DNA from: Halocaridina rubra | Lineage: Eukaryota > Arthropoda > Malacostraca > Decapoda > Atyidae | Length of the DNA stretch: 64,000 nucleotides | Assembly (NCBI GenBank): GCA_037179515.1 | Contig: JAXCGZ010003878.1 | Span: forward strand, 16,001 to 80,000 | Direction of reading: 5' to 3' | Shown here: in pieces, positions 9,889 through 19,887 of the stretch | How the letters are laid out: every line of letters begins with the position of its first letter | How positions within the stretch are numbered: position 1 is the first letter of the stretch | Notes under the pieces: model-generated | The model's database searches: none | Told to the model about the DNA's origin: nothing | What the model saw: only the letters and a program-made list of their open reading frames with translations | Position numbers and translations under genes: made by a program

Positions 9889-11408
9889 GCTTAGCTTTTG
9901 ATGATGGTGAGGATCCTGCCATTCCCACACACCGAAAGGAAAGTGTGAGTAATTGCATTATTAACTCCAGACTGCAACCGAGTCAACGGGAACAGCTGAA
10001 TAAGCTATTAGAGGACTATGAGAACGTCTTCAACGACCTCCCAGGCATTACCGCTACCCTTGAGCATCATGTCAGATTGACTGACCCAGAGCCATTTCGG
10101 CATTCCTATGGTATTCCCCACCAGCTGTCCGTATGGCTGAAGGAAGATCTTGACACTTGGGTCCGCCTCGGAATAGTTGAACAGAGCATTTCGCCTTGGT
10201 GTTTGCCGTTACTGGCAGTGCGTAAGCGAGATGGCAGTCACAGGTTCTGCCTTGACTGTGGTAAGCTTAACTCCTGTACCATCTTTGATGGAGAGCCCAT
10301 TGCTGATGCCGAGCATATTTTCTCGTTGCTCTCCCAAGCCCATTACCTGTCCAAGTTGGATCTGGCCAGTGGATTTTGGCAAGTCCCGCTGAGCGAGACT
10401 ACCAAGCTTCTAACAGCCTTTTCCACAAGATATGGTCTATACCTGTTCAGGGTCATGCCTTTTGGTATGGTAAATGCCCCTGGCTGCTTCAGCAGACTCA
10501 TGAGGACAGTACTACAGGATCTCGACAATGTTTCATGCTTTAAAGACGACATCCTGGTGCATTCTCAGGATTGGTCATCACACCTTGAGACTCTCCGCAG
10601 AGTTCTCACTTGTCTGAACCAGCATGGACTTCATTTAAAGCCTTCCAAATGTGAGATTGGTTTCACACAATTGCAGTATCTCGGCCATGTGGTTGGAGCA
10701 GGAATTATGTCCCCTTTACATGACAGGGTACAAGCTATTAAGGATATGGAGAAACCTGCTACTGTCACTCAACTGAGATCATTCCTGGGTAGTGTCGGCT
10801 ACTACCAACGGTTCATTCCACACTTTAATACTATTGCTGCCCCTTTGCAGCAAATGACCTCCTCAAAGCAAGGTAAAACCTCCCCTGTCCAATGGACAGA
10901 TGAAGCGGAGAGAGCATTTTTCAAGCTCCGAGAAGCATTGGCGGGTGAGCCAGTATTATTACTGGTAAACCCTGATTTTCCATTTATCTTGCAGACCGAC
11001 GCCTCAGATGAAGGCCTGGGTGCCGTGCTCTTGCAAGCCCGATCAGACAACTCAGCAGAAGTAGCTCCAGTGCGATATGCAAGCCGCAGGCTTCACCCTG
11101 CAGAGCGAAATTACTCCACCATGGAGAAGGAAGCTCTAGCTGCATATTGGGCCATAAAGAAATTTGGAGTCCATCTGTATGGCCAACATTTTACACTGAG
11201 AACCGACCACCGACCTCTCCTATATTTACAGACTGCAGACAAGCTAAATCCTCGTCTGAAAAGGTGGGCACTTTACCTGAATCTTTTCAAATTCACTGCC
11301 CAACATGTTCATGGCAAGGACAATGACCTTGCTGATCTACTAAGTCGACGGTCATTACCCTCAAATGAGGAAGCTGGTGCTGTTAGCCTCAATTTGACTA
11401 GTCAGTAA
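9753..11408 (+). CDS. Pol part 2: reverse transcriptase and RNase H of the LTR element
   Basis: A 551-codon frame, -1 relative to the integrase frame, overlapping it by at least 135 bp. The first possible start is a GTG at 9753 but the frame is open further upstream, so it was probably expressed as a continuation of pol. RT has VRKRDGSHRFCLD, the LDLASGFWQVPL block, MPFGMVNAPGCF and the catalytic Phe-Lys-Asp-Asp at 263-266; Lys is unusual at the second position. RNase H has Asp416 (TDAS), Glu460 (KEALA) and Asp485 (RTDHRPL), and ends in LADLLSR. The frame is followed by non-coding sequence and the 3' LTR, with no integrase after it. Confidence 0.92.
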   Translation: MLHYSHPLPPILEYSTLAVETDLREWSFLEEAPLATATTLEIEDISLAFDDGEDPAIPTHRKESVSNCIINSRLQPSQREQLNKLLEDYENVFNDLPGITATLEHHVRLTDPEPFRHSYGIPHQLSVWLKEDLDTWVRLGIVEQSISPWCLPLLAVRKRDGSHRFCLDCGKLNSCTIFDGEPIADAEHIFSLLSQAHYLSKLDLASGFWQVPLSETTKLLTAFSTRYGLYLFRVMPFGMVNAPGCFSRLMRTVLQDLDNVSCFKDDILVHSQDWSSHLETLRRVLTCLNQHGLHLKPSKCEIGFTQLQYLGHVVGAGIMSPLHDRVQAIKDMEKPATVTQLRSFLGSVGYYQRFIPHFNTIAAPLQQMTSSKQGKTSPVQWTDEAERAFFKLREALAGEPVLLLVNPDFPFILQTDASDEGLGAVLLQARSDNSAEVAPVRYASRRLHPAERNYSTMEKEALAAYWAIKKFGVHLYGQHFTLRTDHRPLLYLQTADKLNPRLKRWALYLNLFKFTAQHVHGKDNDLADLLSRRSLPSNEEAGAVSLNLTSQ

Positions 11409-12033
11409 AGATTACTTCTCTAATGTCTTGTTTATTTTTTATGTTTATCATTTATGTCTGTAATACTGCACTGTACTTGTTTATTTTAGCGTACAAACGT
11501 TATTCCTAATGGAAGACGAAAAACATGTAGAATAATTCTTTGATCGTAGTTTTATATTTCCCTTTGTGGGACTCTGAAAGCCAGAACATGGCGGAAACAT
11601 TTTAGTTTAGTGTTGAATAGCTGAAACTGTTTTAAATCCAGTCGCCAATATTAATGACGACATGGTTCAAATTTTTCATTTGCGTATACTGTATTTTTTT
11701 TTTTATATTATATTATTACCTTCTTGCATGTGAAGCATTCTTAAACTTAAATATTGATATTCACTGATATCCATTGTGATTTAATTTTCTTGAAATTTGA
11801 ATTTGATCACATTTCTTTTATGTTTTGCATGTCATTTAATGCTTTGTTTACAAGACTTGTTCATTTTTCCTAATAGTATGATATGTTCCAGTGGTGGATC
11901 CCATTCTTATTGTTCATTTGCTCTTTTCCATGAGAAGGATATCTCATCCCTCATAATAACACTGAAGTGACTGTAACTTCCTTTGTTCTTTTTTTGCCTT
12001 CTGTAGTAGAATTTTGCTAAATCAATATTCTCT
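11409..12033 (+). other. 3' untranslated region of the LTR element
   Basis: About 620 bp, AT-rich, without an open frame of note. It lies between the RT-RNase H stop and the purine tract. No envelope gene is present. Confidence 0.7.
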
Positions 12034-12041
12034 AGAAAGGG
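12034..12041 (+). promoter_or_regulatory. Polypurine tract
   Basis: AGAAAGGG lies four bases before the 3' LTR, where plus-strand DNA synthesis is primed in LTR elements. It is short but is the only purine run adjacent to the LTR. Confidence 0.7.
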
Positions 12042-12045
12042 CCTT

Positions 12046-13150
12046 TGTGACAGAGTGTTTCGCTCAAAGTCACCAGAGGCTGTTAGATGCCTTATTAGTA
12101 ATTTAGTAACTTAACTGTCATTTTTCTAACTAAAAAAAATAATTCCCACTTCTTGACTTTTGCAGATTATGCCTATTTGCAATTTATATTTTAGCTTATA
12201 GCTAATTTTAAATATACCTTATTTACTCTTCTTGTACGTGTATAAGCATAGTCCCGATATAAAGGCTGCCCCTACTTTTCCACCTCTTCAGTGAACCCAC
12301 CAGATACGTTTTGTTTACAATTTTCTTATTATAAAAATTGTTCTTGCTGATAATTTTGTTATAAATTCGACCTTGCTGTTATGTCATTAGCCTGTCTAGA
12401 TATATATCAGTAGCTTTTTTATTATTTGATTACTTAAATTCCGTCTCCTACAAGCAAAGAATGTTCTAGAGATTGTTTACCAGTAACCTAACTTTCCATT
12501 ATTATTCTCGTTTTATTTTATTTGCTTCCACTTGTTGCACCTAAAATTCTGTCTCTCCCTTGCATCTCTGCTATAATTGCCTGCCAGGGACCACCACTAA
12601 AGTAGTCCTTAAATGATATCAGAGCCAGTTACTGCTCTAGATATATATCCTGCAGATGACGTCACCAGGAGGGACAATGAAGCGTCCTCATTTGGAGGCC
12701 AAACATCCCAGAGGCAACATCTCGCCTCAGCAGTCAAGTTATTTCAAACCTTTTTTACGTGGCATCTTCACAGGAATTCATCTGGCACAACAAGTGTCCT
12801 CTATTCTACTCTGCCTGTGTGACAGAGGTAATCGTTGAGTTGAGGCCCAAGTCTTGGCATACATCTGTGGTGCCTGGAAATGAAATCGTGCTCACCACCT
12901 CCGGGATTCGAGGCAGCATTTCATAAAATTTAATTTGAGAAATTTAATTCAATTCTTTTAATGTCATTGCATTTCCAAAATGAAAAGAAAGTTGAATTCT
13001 GAGTTTCATTGAACCGAGAAATGGTATAACGAATGGGGTGTTCAAGTACAAATATCTGTCCTGTCTGTTTGTGAGCTCTTAACCGAGCTCAGTACTTTGA
13101 GTCCCCTTAGTAAAACTGAATCTTATCAACACTCTACCATTCCCCCAACA
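12046..13150 (+). repeat. 3' LTR
   Basis: 1,105 bp, the same length as 4874-5978, with the same TGTGAC start and CCAACA end. Substitutions between the two are scattered with no indel. Identical LTRs are made at insertion, so the 3-4% difference reflects time since insertion. It is followed directly by CTAGG. Confidence 0.95.
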
Positions 13151-13155
13151 CTAGG
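13151..13155. repeat. Target-site duplication, right copy (CTAGG)
   Basis: Identical to 4869-4873. After this copy the interrupted LINE reading continues (AGG AGT AGG AAT GAG TGG). Confidence 0.92.
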
Positions 13156-13440
13156 AGTAGGAATGAGTGGCGAGCGATTGTGATGCAGCTCTGATGGGCA
13201 TCTGCTGTTACCACGGGGCTGCATCTTACAGAGGTAGCCCTGTGGTAGGGGCAGTAGGAGGAGTTGGCAGTTGTGAAGCGACAAAGGTTGTCTAAGAGCC
13301 GGGAGGATGGGCTGTGGCACCCCAGCAGTGCCATCTGAACGTTCGCTAGCTCCCTCGTCATTGCCCATAGAGCAAAGTAATCCCCTTATTGTTTTCCTTT
13401 CTTGATGTTGGCTACCCCCCAATTAAAGGGGAAACAGCCA
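13156..13440 (+). mobile_element. RTE-like LINE fragment, part after the insertion
   Basis: Starts with codons for RNEWRAIV, the continuation of the RT C-terminus from 4873. It then meets a stop near 13190 and passes into GC-richer 3' sequence ending near the CCCCAATTAAAGGGG stretch at 13418-13432. The exact 3' end of the LINE is not visible. Confidence 0.7.
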
Positions 13441-13489
13441 AGGTAGATAGATTTTACCTAGGACCCAATAATTACGAAACAAAACATGA

Positions 13490-13863
13490 AATGGGAATTC
13501 AGAAGCAATGATCTTAGCGATTGGATAAATGAAGTACCGTACAAAAAAAAAAAAAAGCCATGTGTAAAACTTTTCTCCAAATGAAAAACAAAAATAAAAA
13601 GTGAAGAAAAGTTATCTGATAACAGTCCAGCGTCAGTTACTTTATTCGAATCAAGAACAAGTAATTTACAATTGAATGAAAAAAATAGACAAGAGAACGA
13701 TGATACAAAATGTTTAATATGCGAATGTGTGATAGAAGACCTTAATAATATAAAGAATCGAGAGCCAGAGAACCCCTGCTCCAACAGCCATATATATTCA
13801 GTACGAAGAATACCCAATAGGACAGTTACTATATTGAAAATACATAAGAGAAAAAACAAATGA
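13490..13863 (+). other. Coding-looking stretch of unknown identity
   Basis: A 63-codon frame (13672-13863), with readable hydrophilic sequence before it, includes a KCLICECVIED segment with a Cys-x-x-Cys pair. Codon texture is less random than the flanks, but poly(A) runs and frame breaks surround it and no splice signals are clear. It may be a decayed transposon ORF or chance. No family is recognised. Confidence 0.2.
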
Positions 13864-15451
13864 AATTAGATATGTTATGAAGAAAGAGAGAAACAAAAAA
13901 ATAAAACTGGACAATATGAACGAAATTTAAAGAGAAACGTTGTTGTAAAGGCATTTATTATCAACCTGAACGAACGTCCGCTCTTGTATTAATTATTTAA
14001 TCTTCAGGAATTTGGCTGTCTAGTGGACCCATGCCCAATGTGGCATTTCTGAGAATGAGGAAACGAATCAGGTGCCCGTAAGTTGTGTCGTTCCTCTGTT
14101 TCCCCTTTTAACCCAGCGGTATGTGATATATTGTCAGGTCTGAAGTGCGGGTTGTTATCATTTTTGTCATTACAGTGGCATGTTGATCGTAATCAAGTCT
14201 TCACTGCCTGCCTGTTCATTTGCATCATTTACGCCCAATGCCTGATTCAGATGATAGTCATTGTAATGTTTCAAGAACAGTTTAGCACCTTTGTTCACGT
14301 TCATCATTATTTAGGAAATCTGTGTTTTCTTCGCTTTACCTTGCTCTTCCTAGGTATTTGCGATTTTTCCCTAACGTTATTTCTGGGTGGTGGGCCAAAT
14401 ATTTTTCAGTTACGAAATAATATTGTTTCTGCCGAAGTAAGATGTGTAGGTTTTCAAAGGTTTTTTGACCATGGCTGAAATGCTCAATAATGTTCCTCAC
14501 TGAATTACTTGCCTTTGAAAAGTTGAAGTAGGACCAAAGAGTATCGTGTCCTGCACATAAATGAAGAAGAAGTAGGGAATTGGTAAATACAGCATTGATT
14601 TTGCAGTACGTAAGTTAAAATATATACCTTGGTGGTAACCAAATAACAGGCTAAGCAGTTAATTGTTGTTGTTTTTTTAAGTATTATTAATTTCTAGATT
14701 GTGATTTAGTAGGATGTACTTTGCCAAAACAGTAAATTATATATATAGACAAAAGCAACAGATCGTAAACTGACTCGCATGTTTTTATTAAAAGATTGAA
14801 GCAGCATGTTGAAGCGTAAAGATGTCGAACTATGTGAAAATAAGGTATACAGTATGTTCTCCTCCGTTAACACTTACCCCCCAAAAAAAACTTGAGTTAA
14901 TTAAATGTACAGTACAGAATATTGAAAACAAAAAATCTACACCCAAAATTCGTGAATTTAATATACTGCACTTTAAAAATATAAACTAAACATAGAAAAG
15001 TTAAATTCGATTTTCAACTTGTTCGTTAATGGAGCCAACAAAGCGAAACCGAATATTGGTAATTTTCTTGAGACATTTTCAGAATTGGGGGTGTGAGAGT
15101 AGGCAATTACCAAGACAATCATAAACTCGTTTCCTTACCGGGAATGAACTCACCTAATCGAATATAATATTATATTTAATTTCATTCTTTGATAGAACCC
15201 TCCACATCAGTACTGTGTGGATATTTCGTTTGATGTGGGTACTATCTCTGTATTCATTTTATGCACCCTGCCATAACTCGTATTTTTCTCTCTTGTAATA
15301 GTAATTCTTTGACATATGTGATTAAAACAAACGTCACTCACTTCTGGAAAATTATTATTTTGGTAAAAAAAAAATAACGCAAAAAATATATAGTTGATTA
15401 TACACAAATTTTGCAAATCCAGGGGGGGGAGGTTCTGTTATATACCCAAGA
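13864..15451. other. No recognisable gene or element
   Basis: AT-rich sequence. The 131-codon open frame at 14083-14478 has no recognisable motif and no coding texture. The part from about 15270 resembles 53440-53620 (shared AATTCTTTGACATAT and CACTC-TTGG-A blocks), so a dispersed repeat may extend left of the MITE at 15456. Confidence 0.5.
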
Positions 15452-15455
15452 GACG

Positions 15456-15632
15456 ACACTGACGCCGCCAATTCTCAAGTGAGCCACGCTACCCTATTAA
15501 GGTATGTAACTAATTAACCTAGCCTACATTAGTAGGTTAGATTTGGTTGGTTAGTCACGTACCTTAAGTAGGTAAATTTGGGTGCTTAAGCAGGAGCGCG
15601 GCTCACTTGAAAATTGGTGATGTCAGTCTTGG
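15456..15632. mobile_element. MITE or foldback element with about 33-bp inverted ends
   Basis: The left end (CCAATTCTCAAGTGAGCC then CGCT, from about 15468) is repeated inverted at the right end (reverse complement CCAATTTTCAAGTGAGCC then CGCT, ending about 15626). The ACTGAC outer parts also match. The centre holds further inverted blocks (CTTAATAGG-type and ACCTTAA). No protein is encoded. A related partial copy lies at 53610-53710. Confidence 0.65.
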
Positions 15633-15639
15633 CTCGAGA

Positions 15640-16726
15640 AGATAACAGTTTTGCTAATTTTTTACAGTCTACCTGAAATTTATTGGTTTAATTTTTACCA
15701 ATGAAGCAGTTTTTCTGGAGTAAGTGGTGTGAGTTTTAAACTTATATATTTAAGAATTACTACTTGGTAAGGTATAAATATGAGTTATAGTGGGGTGCAG
15801 ATTTATACTGGTGATTTTTTACACTTGGGCCCATCTCAATATGGAAATGAAAATTGTTTTCCCTGTGGCTTTTTATGTGTTGTAAGGGAATTACACCTTA
15901 AAAACAATAGAAAAATGTATGCTTACCTAACCAAAAACACTAATTTGCGATACTTTTCCTATGATTCTTGATATTTTTTTAATGTGATATTGAAAATTGT
16001 CTTAAATTACGATTTTTAGGTTAGGTTAGCTTTGTTTAGTTTAAGTTAGCATACATTTTTCTACAATTTCCATGGGCAAATTCATTCAAAATGCAGAAAA
16101 CATATTGAAACGGATCCAGCTGTAAAAATTTACCAATATTTTTGTAATATTCAGAAACTCAGATATGGTTCCTCTAGTTCAGTCTTTGGGAAGATACTAT
16201 TATTTAATCTTCCCTGCTGGCCATCTTCTTGATGATTGTTTCAACTTTTCAGACATTGAGAAATTTTTTCTTGGCCATGAGTAAGGGTGCACCCAATGCA
16301 TATGCTGTCAATCAGGTTTACTTTTATTACCCTGACCTGGCATCTGGATCAAATTTCGTATTGCTATCAGATGCAAATGATGTCCTTTTCCTGAGGTGTA
16401 TACTGTCCCTTGTCATTATATATGATGTTTTTTAGATCAGGAAGTATTGTATATAGATGGATTTTTCTTTACTTTGAATGAGAGATATACTGCACTTTAT
16501 CATCCTCTCTAAATACTCATGTATGAACACATTGCTCTTACATATAAGATCAGAGTGCAAGATCATCAATGTAGCATGCTCCAGTGTATGTGTGCGTGCA
16601 TTTTGTCTCCTTCCTTGTGCTGAATAGAATAGTTTACAGTATATGGAATGTTGTTAGACTATGTTGGGTACCTGTGTTTTCATACTTCCACTATCTTATA
16701 TGTAGTGTTTTTCCCAACCTGCATAT
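15640..16726. other. No recognisable gene
   Basis: AT-rich with several GGTTAG-type short blocks near 16018-16045. The open frames of 60-70 codons have no recognisable motif. Confidence 0.5.
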
Positions 16727-16727
16727 A

Positions 16728-17066
16728 CAGGGTGTCCTCGACCTACGACGAAGTTCCGTTCCTCAAGATGCGCTGTAACCCGATTTTTGACATATGTCAG
16801 AACACGCCTAATAATCACAGTGGACTTCATAGGAGCAGAACCATTCACATGTTCAGGGATGCGATCGTTAACCTTGATAATAATTACCATGGACATAAGG
16901 CTTAGGCCTAGTAACCAGCCAATGTGGGTAGCAGTTTCTTCTGTTTCTGAGCATTTCACTATCTCTAATTTCACTTCCAAGGACTTCTTGATAATTTATG
17001 GGGAATGCATCTTAACCACGAAACATCTTAGATTGAGAACCTCGTAAACCGAGGACAGTGTCTATT
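16728..17066. mobile_element. Short DNA transposon (MITE), pogo/Tigger-like ends
   Basis: Left end ACAGGGTGTCCTCGACCTAC; the right end in reverse complement reads ACACTGTCCTCGGTTTAC. They share TGTCCTCG and the following TACGA-GTTC blocks. The left flank is TATA, as expected for TA-targeting elements. The interior has no transposase. Similar ends occur at about 24840-24920 and 58240-58310. Confidence 0.55.
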
Positions 17067-17762
17067 CTCATGACATATTTTGCGGCTAATTTATTGACTC
17101 TGTCTGCTGTGTTTGTAAATGGTTATGCAGTCTTTATCGAGTGTTCTTTTTCTCGCACTCAGCTGCGTCTCTGAGAGACATTATGCTGATGGCTTATTTG
17201 GTCATCCTCCAATGTTTAATTTATCATAAGAGCTGTTATTTTTTCTCATGGAAGAATTCTGCTTCCTGAAGTGGCTTAGTTATATAGATTTTCCCTTGTC
17301 ACATTTATTCAGCTTTCTTGAGCATCCAGTACTTATTACTTCATTTGGTCTCTTTAATATTATGTGTAACATATCCTGTCTTCTAGCTACCTGTGCTGTA
17401 CTTTTTCCTTATTTGGCCATTAGTATGCTTTTCTTTTGATGTCTGCTTAAGAATTTTTTATTTCCTTGTACGTACTACTGTTTCCTTTGCCTTGAAGAAT
17501 TATTTCTCAGAATTGCTAAAAGGAGAAATATTTTATATCTCAGAGAGATATTCCGTTTGTAATGTGTTCTTTGTAATTCAAGGAGTGCATAGTTAATTAC
17601 TATTGACTCTTATTAAAGTTGAATAATAATCTAAAAAAAATTTAAGAGAAATATTCAGTAGTGTCTTCTGTATATTGCAGATTACATAATTGATTTTGAT
17701 TGTGTCTTACTAAAGGTAAATAATAATCTGTGTCATTTCTGTATCCTTGATATTTTACACAG
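17067..17762. other. No recognisable gene; probably intronic
   Basis: T-rich plus strand upstream of the 17763 exon, with pyrimidine stretches and no further exon that I can recognise. Confidence 0.4.
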
Positions 17763-17972
17763 CTGCGCAGTATATGACTGGCAAATGGACACCAAAACGG
17801 AAGGTTTTGTCTTCAAAAACACTGTTCCTCATGTGAATATGAGTGTAAAAAGAGAGAAGAAGAAAAAGAAAAAACCTAAGAAGAACATTGAATATCCCAA
17901 GAAGACACCACAGGGAACCCAGAACAAGCAGCTGAAAGTTATTCAGTATTTGAATGATTGGCACACCAATAG
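17763..17972 (+). CDS. C7orf50: C7orf50/WKF-domain protein, internal exon
   Basis: Bounded by an acceptor (TTTTACACAG, 17753-17762; a second AG at 17769-17770 is possible) and a donor (AG then GTAAGC at 17973). It encodes a Lys-rich basic stretch (KREKKKKKKPKK) typical of nucleolar-type proteins, then the start of the WKF domain, LKVIQYLNDWHTNR. The intron is phase 2, and the next exon at 22064 completes the Arg codon and continues with NQWKFQKN. If translation began here, ATG 17785 would be used. The frame is also open upstream, so earlier exons are likely and lie outside what I can recognise. Human C7orf50 is a small protein of poorly known function. Confidence 0.82.
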
Positions 17973-18676
17973 GTAAGCTTTGATGTGAACTCTATTACAT
18001 ACACATGGCTAAAAATTGTCCTTTTGTTAAGCTGAAGTCATATTCTGCTGAAGCCACCAGGTTGGCACAACTGAACAAAAGATAAGGAGAATCAACAAGA
18101 CCTCATCATACCTTGCCCATCCTCACCCCTTCCATCAGCCTTTCTGTAGCGAGAGAAATTGTCAAGAAAGAATTGCCTACCCATTGCTCCCTCTTCCCTT
18201 TTATCTGGCTTTTATATGAATAAGGTATTCTATACCCTTTTCCACCAGGAATAAGACTCTATTTCTACTGTTTAGTGCATATTTATCTCTGCAGCTATTT
18301 AATGGTGCAATGGAAAGTTAATAAATATGTCCCTTATATATATATATATATATATTTTAAAAGAGCCAAAGATTATTCATTTTTTAATTTCATATTGACA
18401 TTTTCCATTGAAGCTTCAGTGGCAACATTCCCCATACACTGTACTTTCAATGTTACTGTTTGATAATAGTATTTGCCCTGTCATGTCAATTCGTTTATTT
18501 CCCTTTTCAGGAGTCTCGTATCTTTATTGTATCCTCCTCGCCAACGTTATTCTCTTTCTGTATAATTATATTCCTGCTGTGTATTACTTAATAGTCATGT
18601 TTTGTATACATGTTTCAGTAATTGAATTCATATATCATTCACATTTGGAATGTCATCAGACTTTAAAACTTGTTTT

Positions 18677-19887
18677 CATGACCATCTATAATTTAACAAG
18701 GCTTTAAATCAGCTAATCTGGCTTGACCAACCAAACTCACTCCTCTTATATCCTTGTGTCTTATTGACTTTCCTTAACCATTGTATGAGATTTTACTGTA
18801 CCATTTCCATATTTACTGTCATTCGTTTAATAAATACTTAATAACATTTGTTAAATTATAATCATATGATGAATTTTTATTTGGACCCTTTACCTTAGCT
18901 GTTATAAATATAGATACAGTGTACTAGCTCCAGTTGTTTTCATACTAGACTGATCCATGCAAACCAAGTTATTTTGAAATAATATGATTAGCTTTCGTTG
19001 AATGAATGATTTTTACTCTTGATACATTCGTAGGATGTCCTGTTGCAGAAGTAATATGATTTTTTTTTTTTACCTATCTCATTTTTTAAAATTTTGGTTT
19101 GAGACTTGATGCAGTATTGTATACTATATTGCCCATGCAAGATGTTTAATTTTGCCCTTTTATCCTTTGTTTGCATGCAGGTATGAGCCATATGTTGCTT
19201 TCTTTACATTTAGTAATAGTGAGGTGGTGTAACTACTTTGTTAGTTTGGTTTGCTTTTGCATATTATTCCTATTTAGACTTTGAATTCTTATGCAGCCAT
19301 TTCCTCAAATGCATATAAATTTAAGTATAACCCAGTCTTCTCTTAATGTAGGGAAAATTTTTATAGGTTTCTTATGAGTTTCTATATGGTAATTTTTGGA
19401 TACCTGATTCTTCAAGCACTTCAACTTGGGCTTTGAGGATGAAATACTTTTACACTGTAACTTAGTTCAATGCTGTAGCTCACAATATTGATCCTAGTTC
19501 TGCCTTTTAATTCTTTCTCTTTGCTTTACATTGGCATATTAGTCCTCTGTCCAGGCAAAAGACTGTATAGGGGGTGAAATCCTTAGGCTGTGCTTGATTA
19601 TTATGGGGATGCTCTACTTAAGTCTCTGACTTAGCCACATGTATGTACTGACCTTCCTTATTTGACTATATGTTGTGCACTGTTTTATTTGTCACTATTA
19701 ATCCCCATTCAAATGAAGGTGGACAAACAGATTGCGCCTGGGAAATTAAGGCTCGATGGCCTTCCTAATGGCCCACGGTGGGATCAGATGCAAGTGTGTC
19801 ACTTTCCAAGTCGAGTGGTCTAACCACTGAGCTGGGTACAATATCTTTTATGTAAATTCTGCCTCTCATCATAGACTTGAATTTTCT
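18677..19887 (+). repeat. Direct duplication, copy A (about 1.2 kb)
   Basis: Matches 22847-24005 in the same orientation throughout: AACAAGGCTTTAAATCAGC at 18695, the CCTGTTGCAGAAGTAAT block, the GGACTGTATAGGGGGT block, and the end block CATAGACTTGAATTTTC. There are scattered substitutions and small indels, perhaps 10-15% by eye. It lies in the intron before the terminal exon of the C7orf50-like gene. Confidence 0.88.
19715..19840 (-). mobile_element. Putative tRNA-derived SINE piece
   Basis: On the minus strand AGCTCAGTGGTTAGACCAC resembles the A box and D-arm of a tRNA. A weak B-box-like GCATCTGATCCC follows about 30 bases later, and then a body ending near CAATCTGTTTGTCCACC. The same piece is present in duplication copy B (about 23835-23945) with a more eroded A box. 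The B box is poor, so the call is tentative. Confidence 0.4.

Larger units (their letters stand above)
4874..13150 (+). mobile_element. Complete Ty3/gypsy LTR retrotransposon with integrase before RT (Gmr1-like order)
   Basis: An 8,277-bp element: 5' LTR 4874-5978, primer site 5983-6000, leader with tandem repeats, PR-INT frame 7426-9417 and its continuation to 9888, RT-RNase H frame 9753-11408, purine tract 12034-12041, 3' LTR 12046-13150, and CTAGG duplications outside. The LTRs have equal length and differ by roughly 35-40 substitutions by eye, about 3-4%. The RT and RNase H are Ty3/gypsy-like, but integrase precedes RT, as in Ty1/copia. Among Ty3/gypsy elements this order is known for the Gmr1 group. 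No Env and no clear Gag are visible. Confidence 0.93.

Noticed and set aside
4874..13150. Endogenous retrovirus
   Set aside because: No envelope gene; the RT-RNase H stop is followed only by 0.6 kb of non-coding sequence before the 3' LTR, and the domain order is not retroviral despite the lysine-type primer site.
13126..13422. 98-codon minus-strand open frame
   Set aside because: It crosses the 3' LTR boundary and the target duplication, so it cannot be a conserved gene.
14083..14478. 131-codon open frame
   Set aside because: No motif, no coding texture and no splice or promoter context; length compatible with chance.
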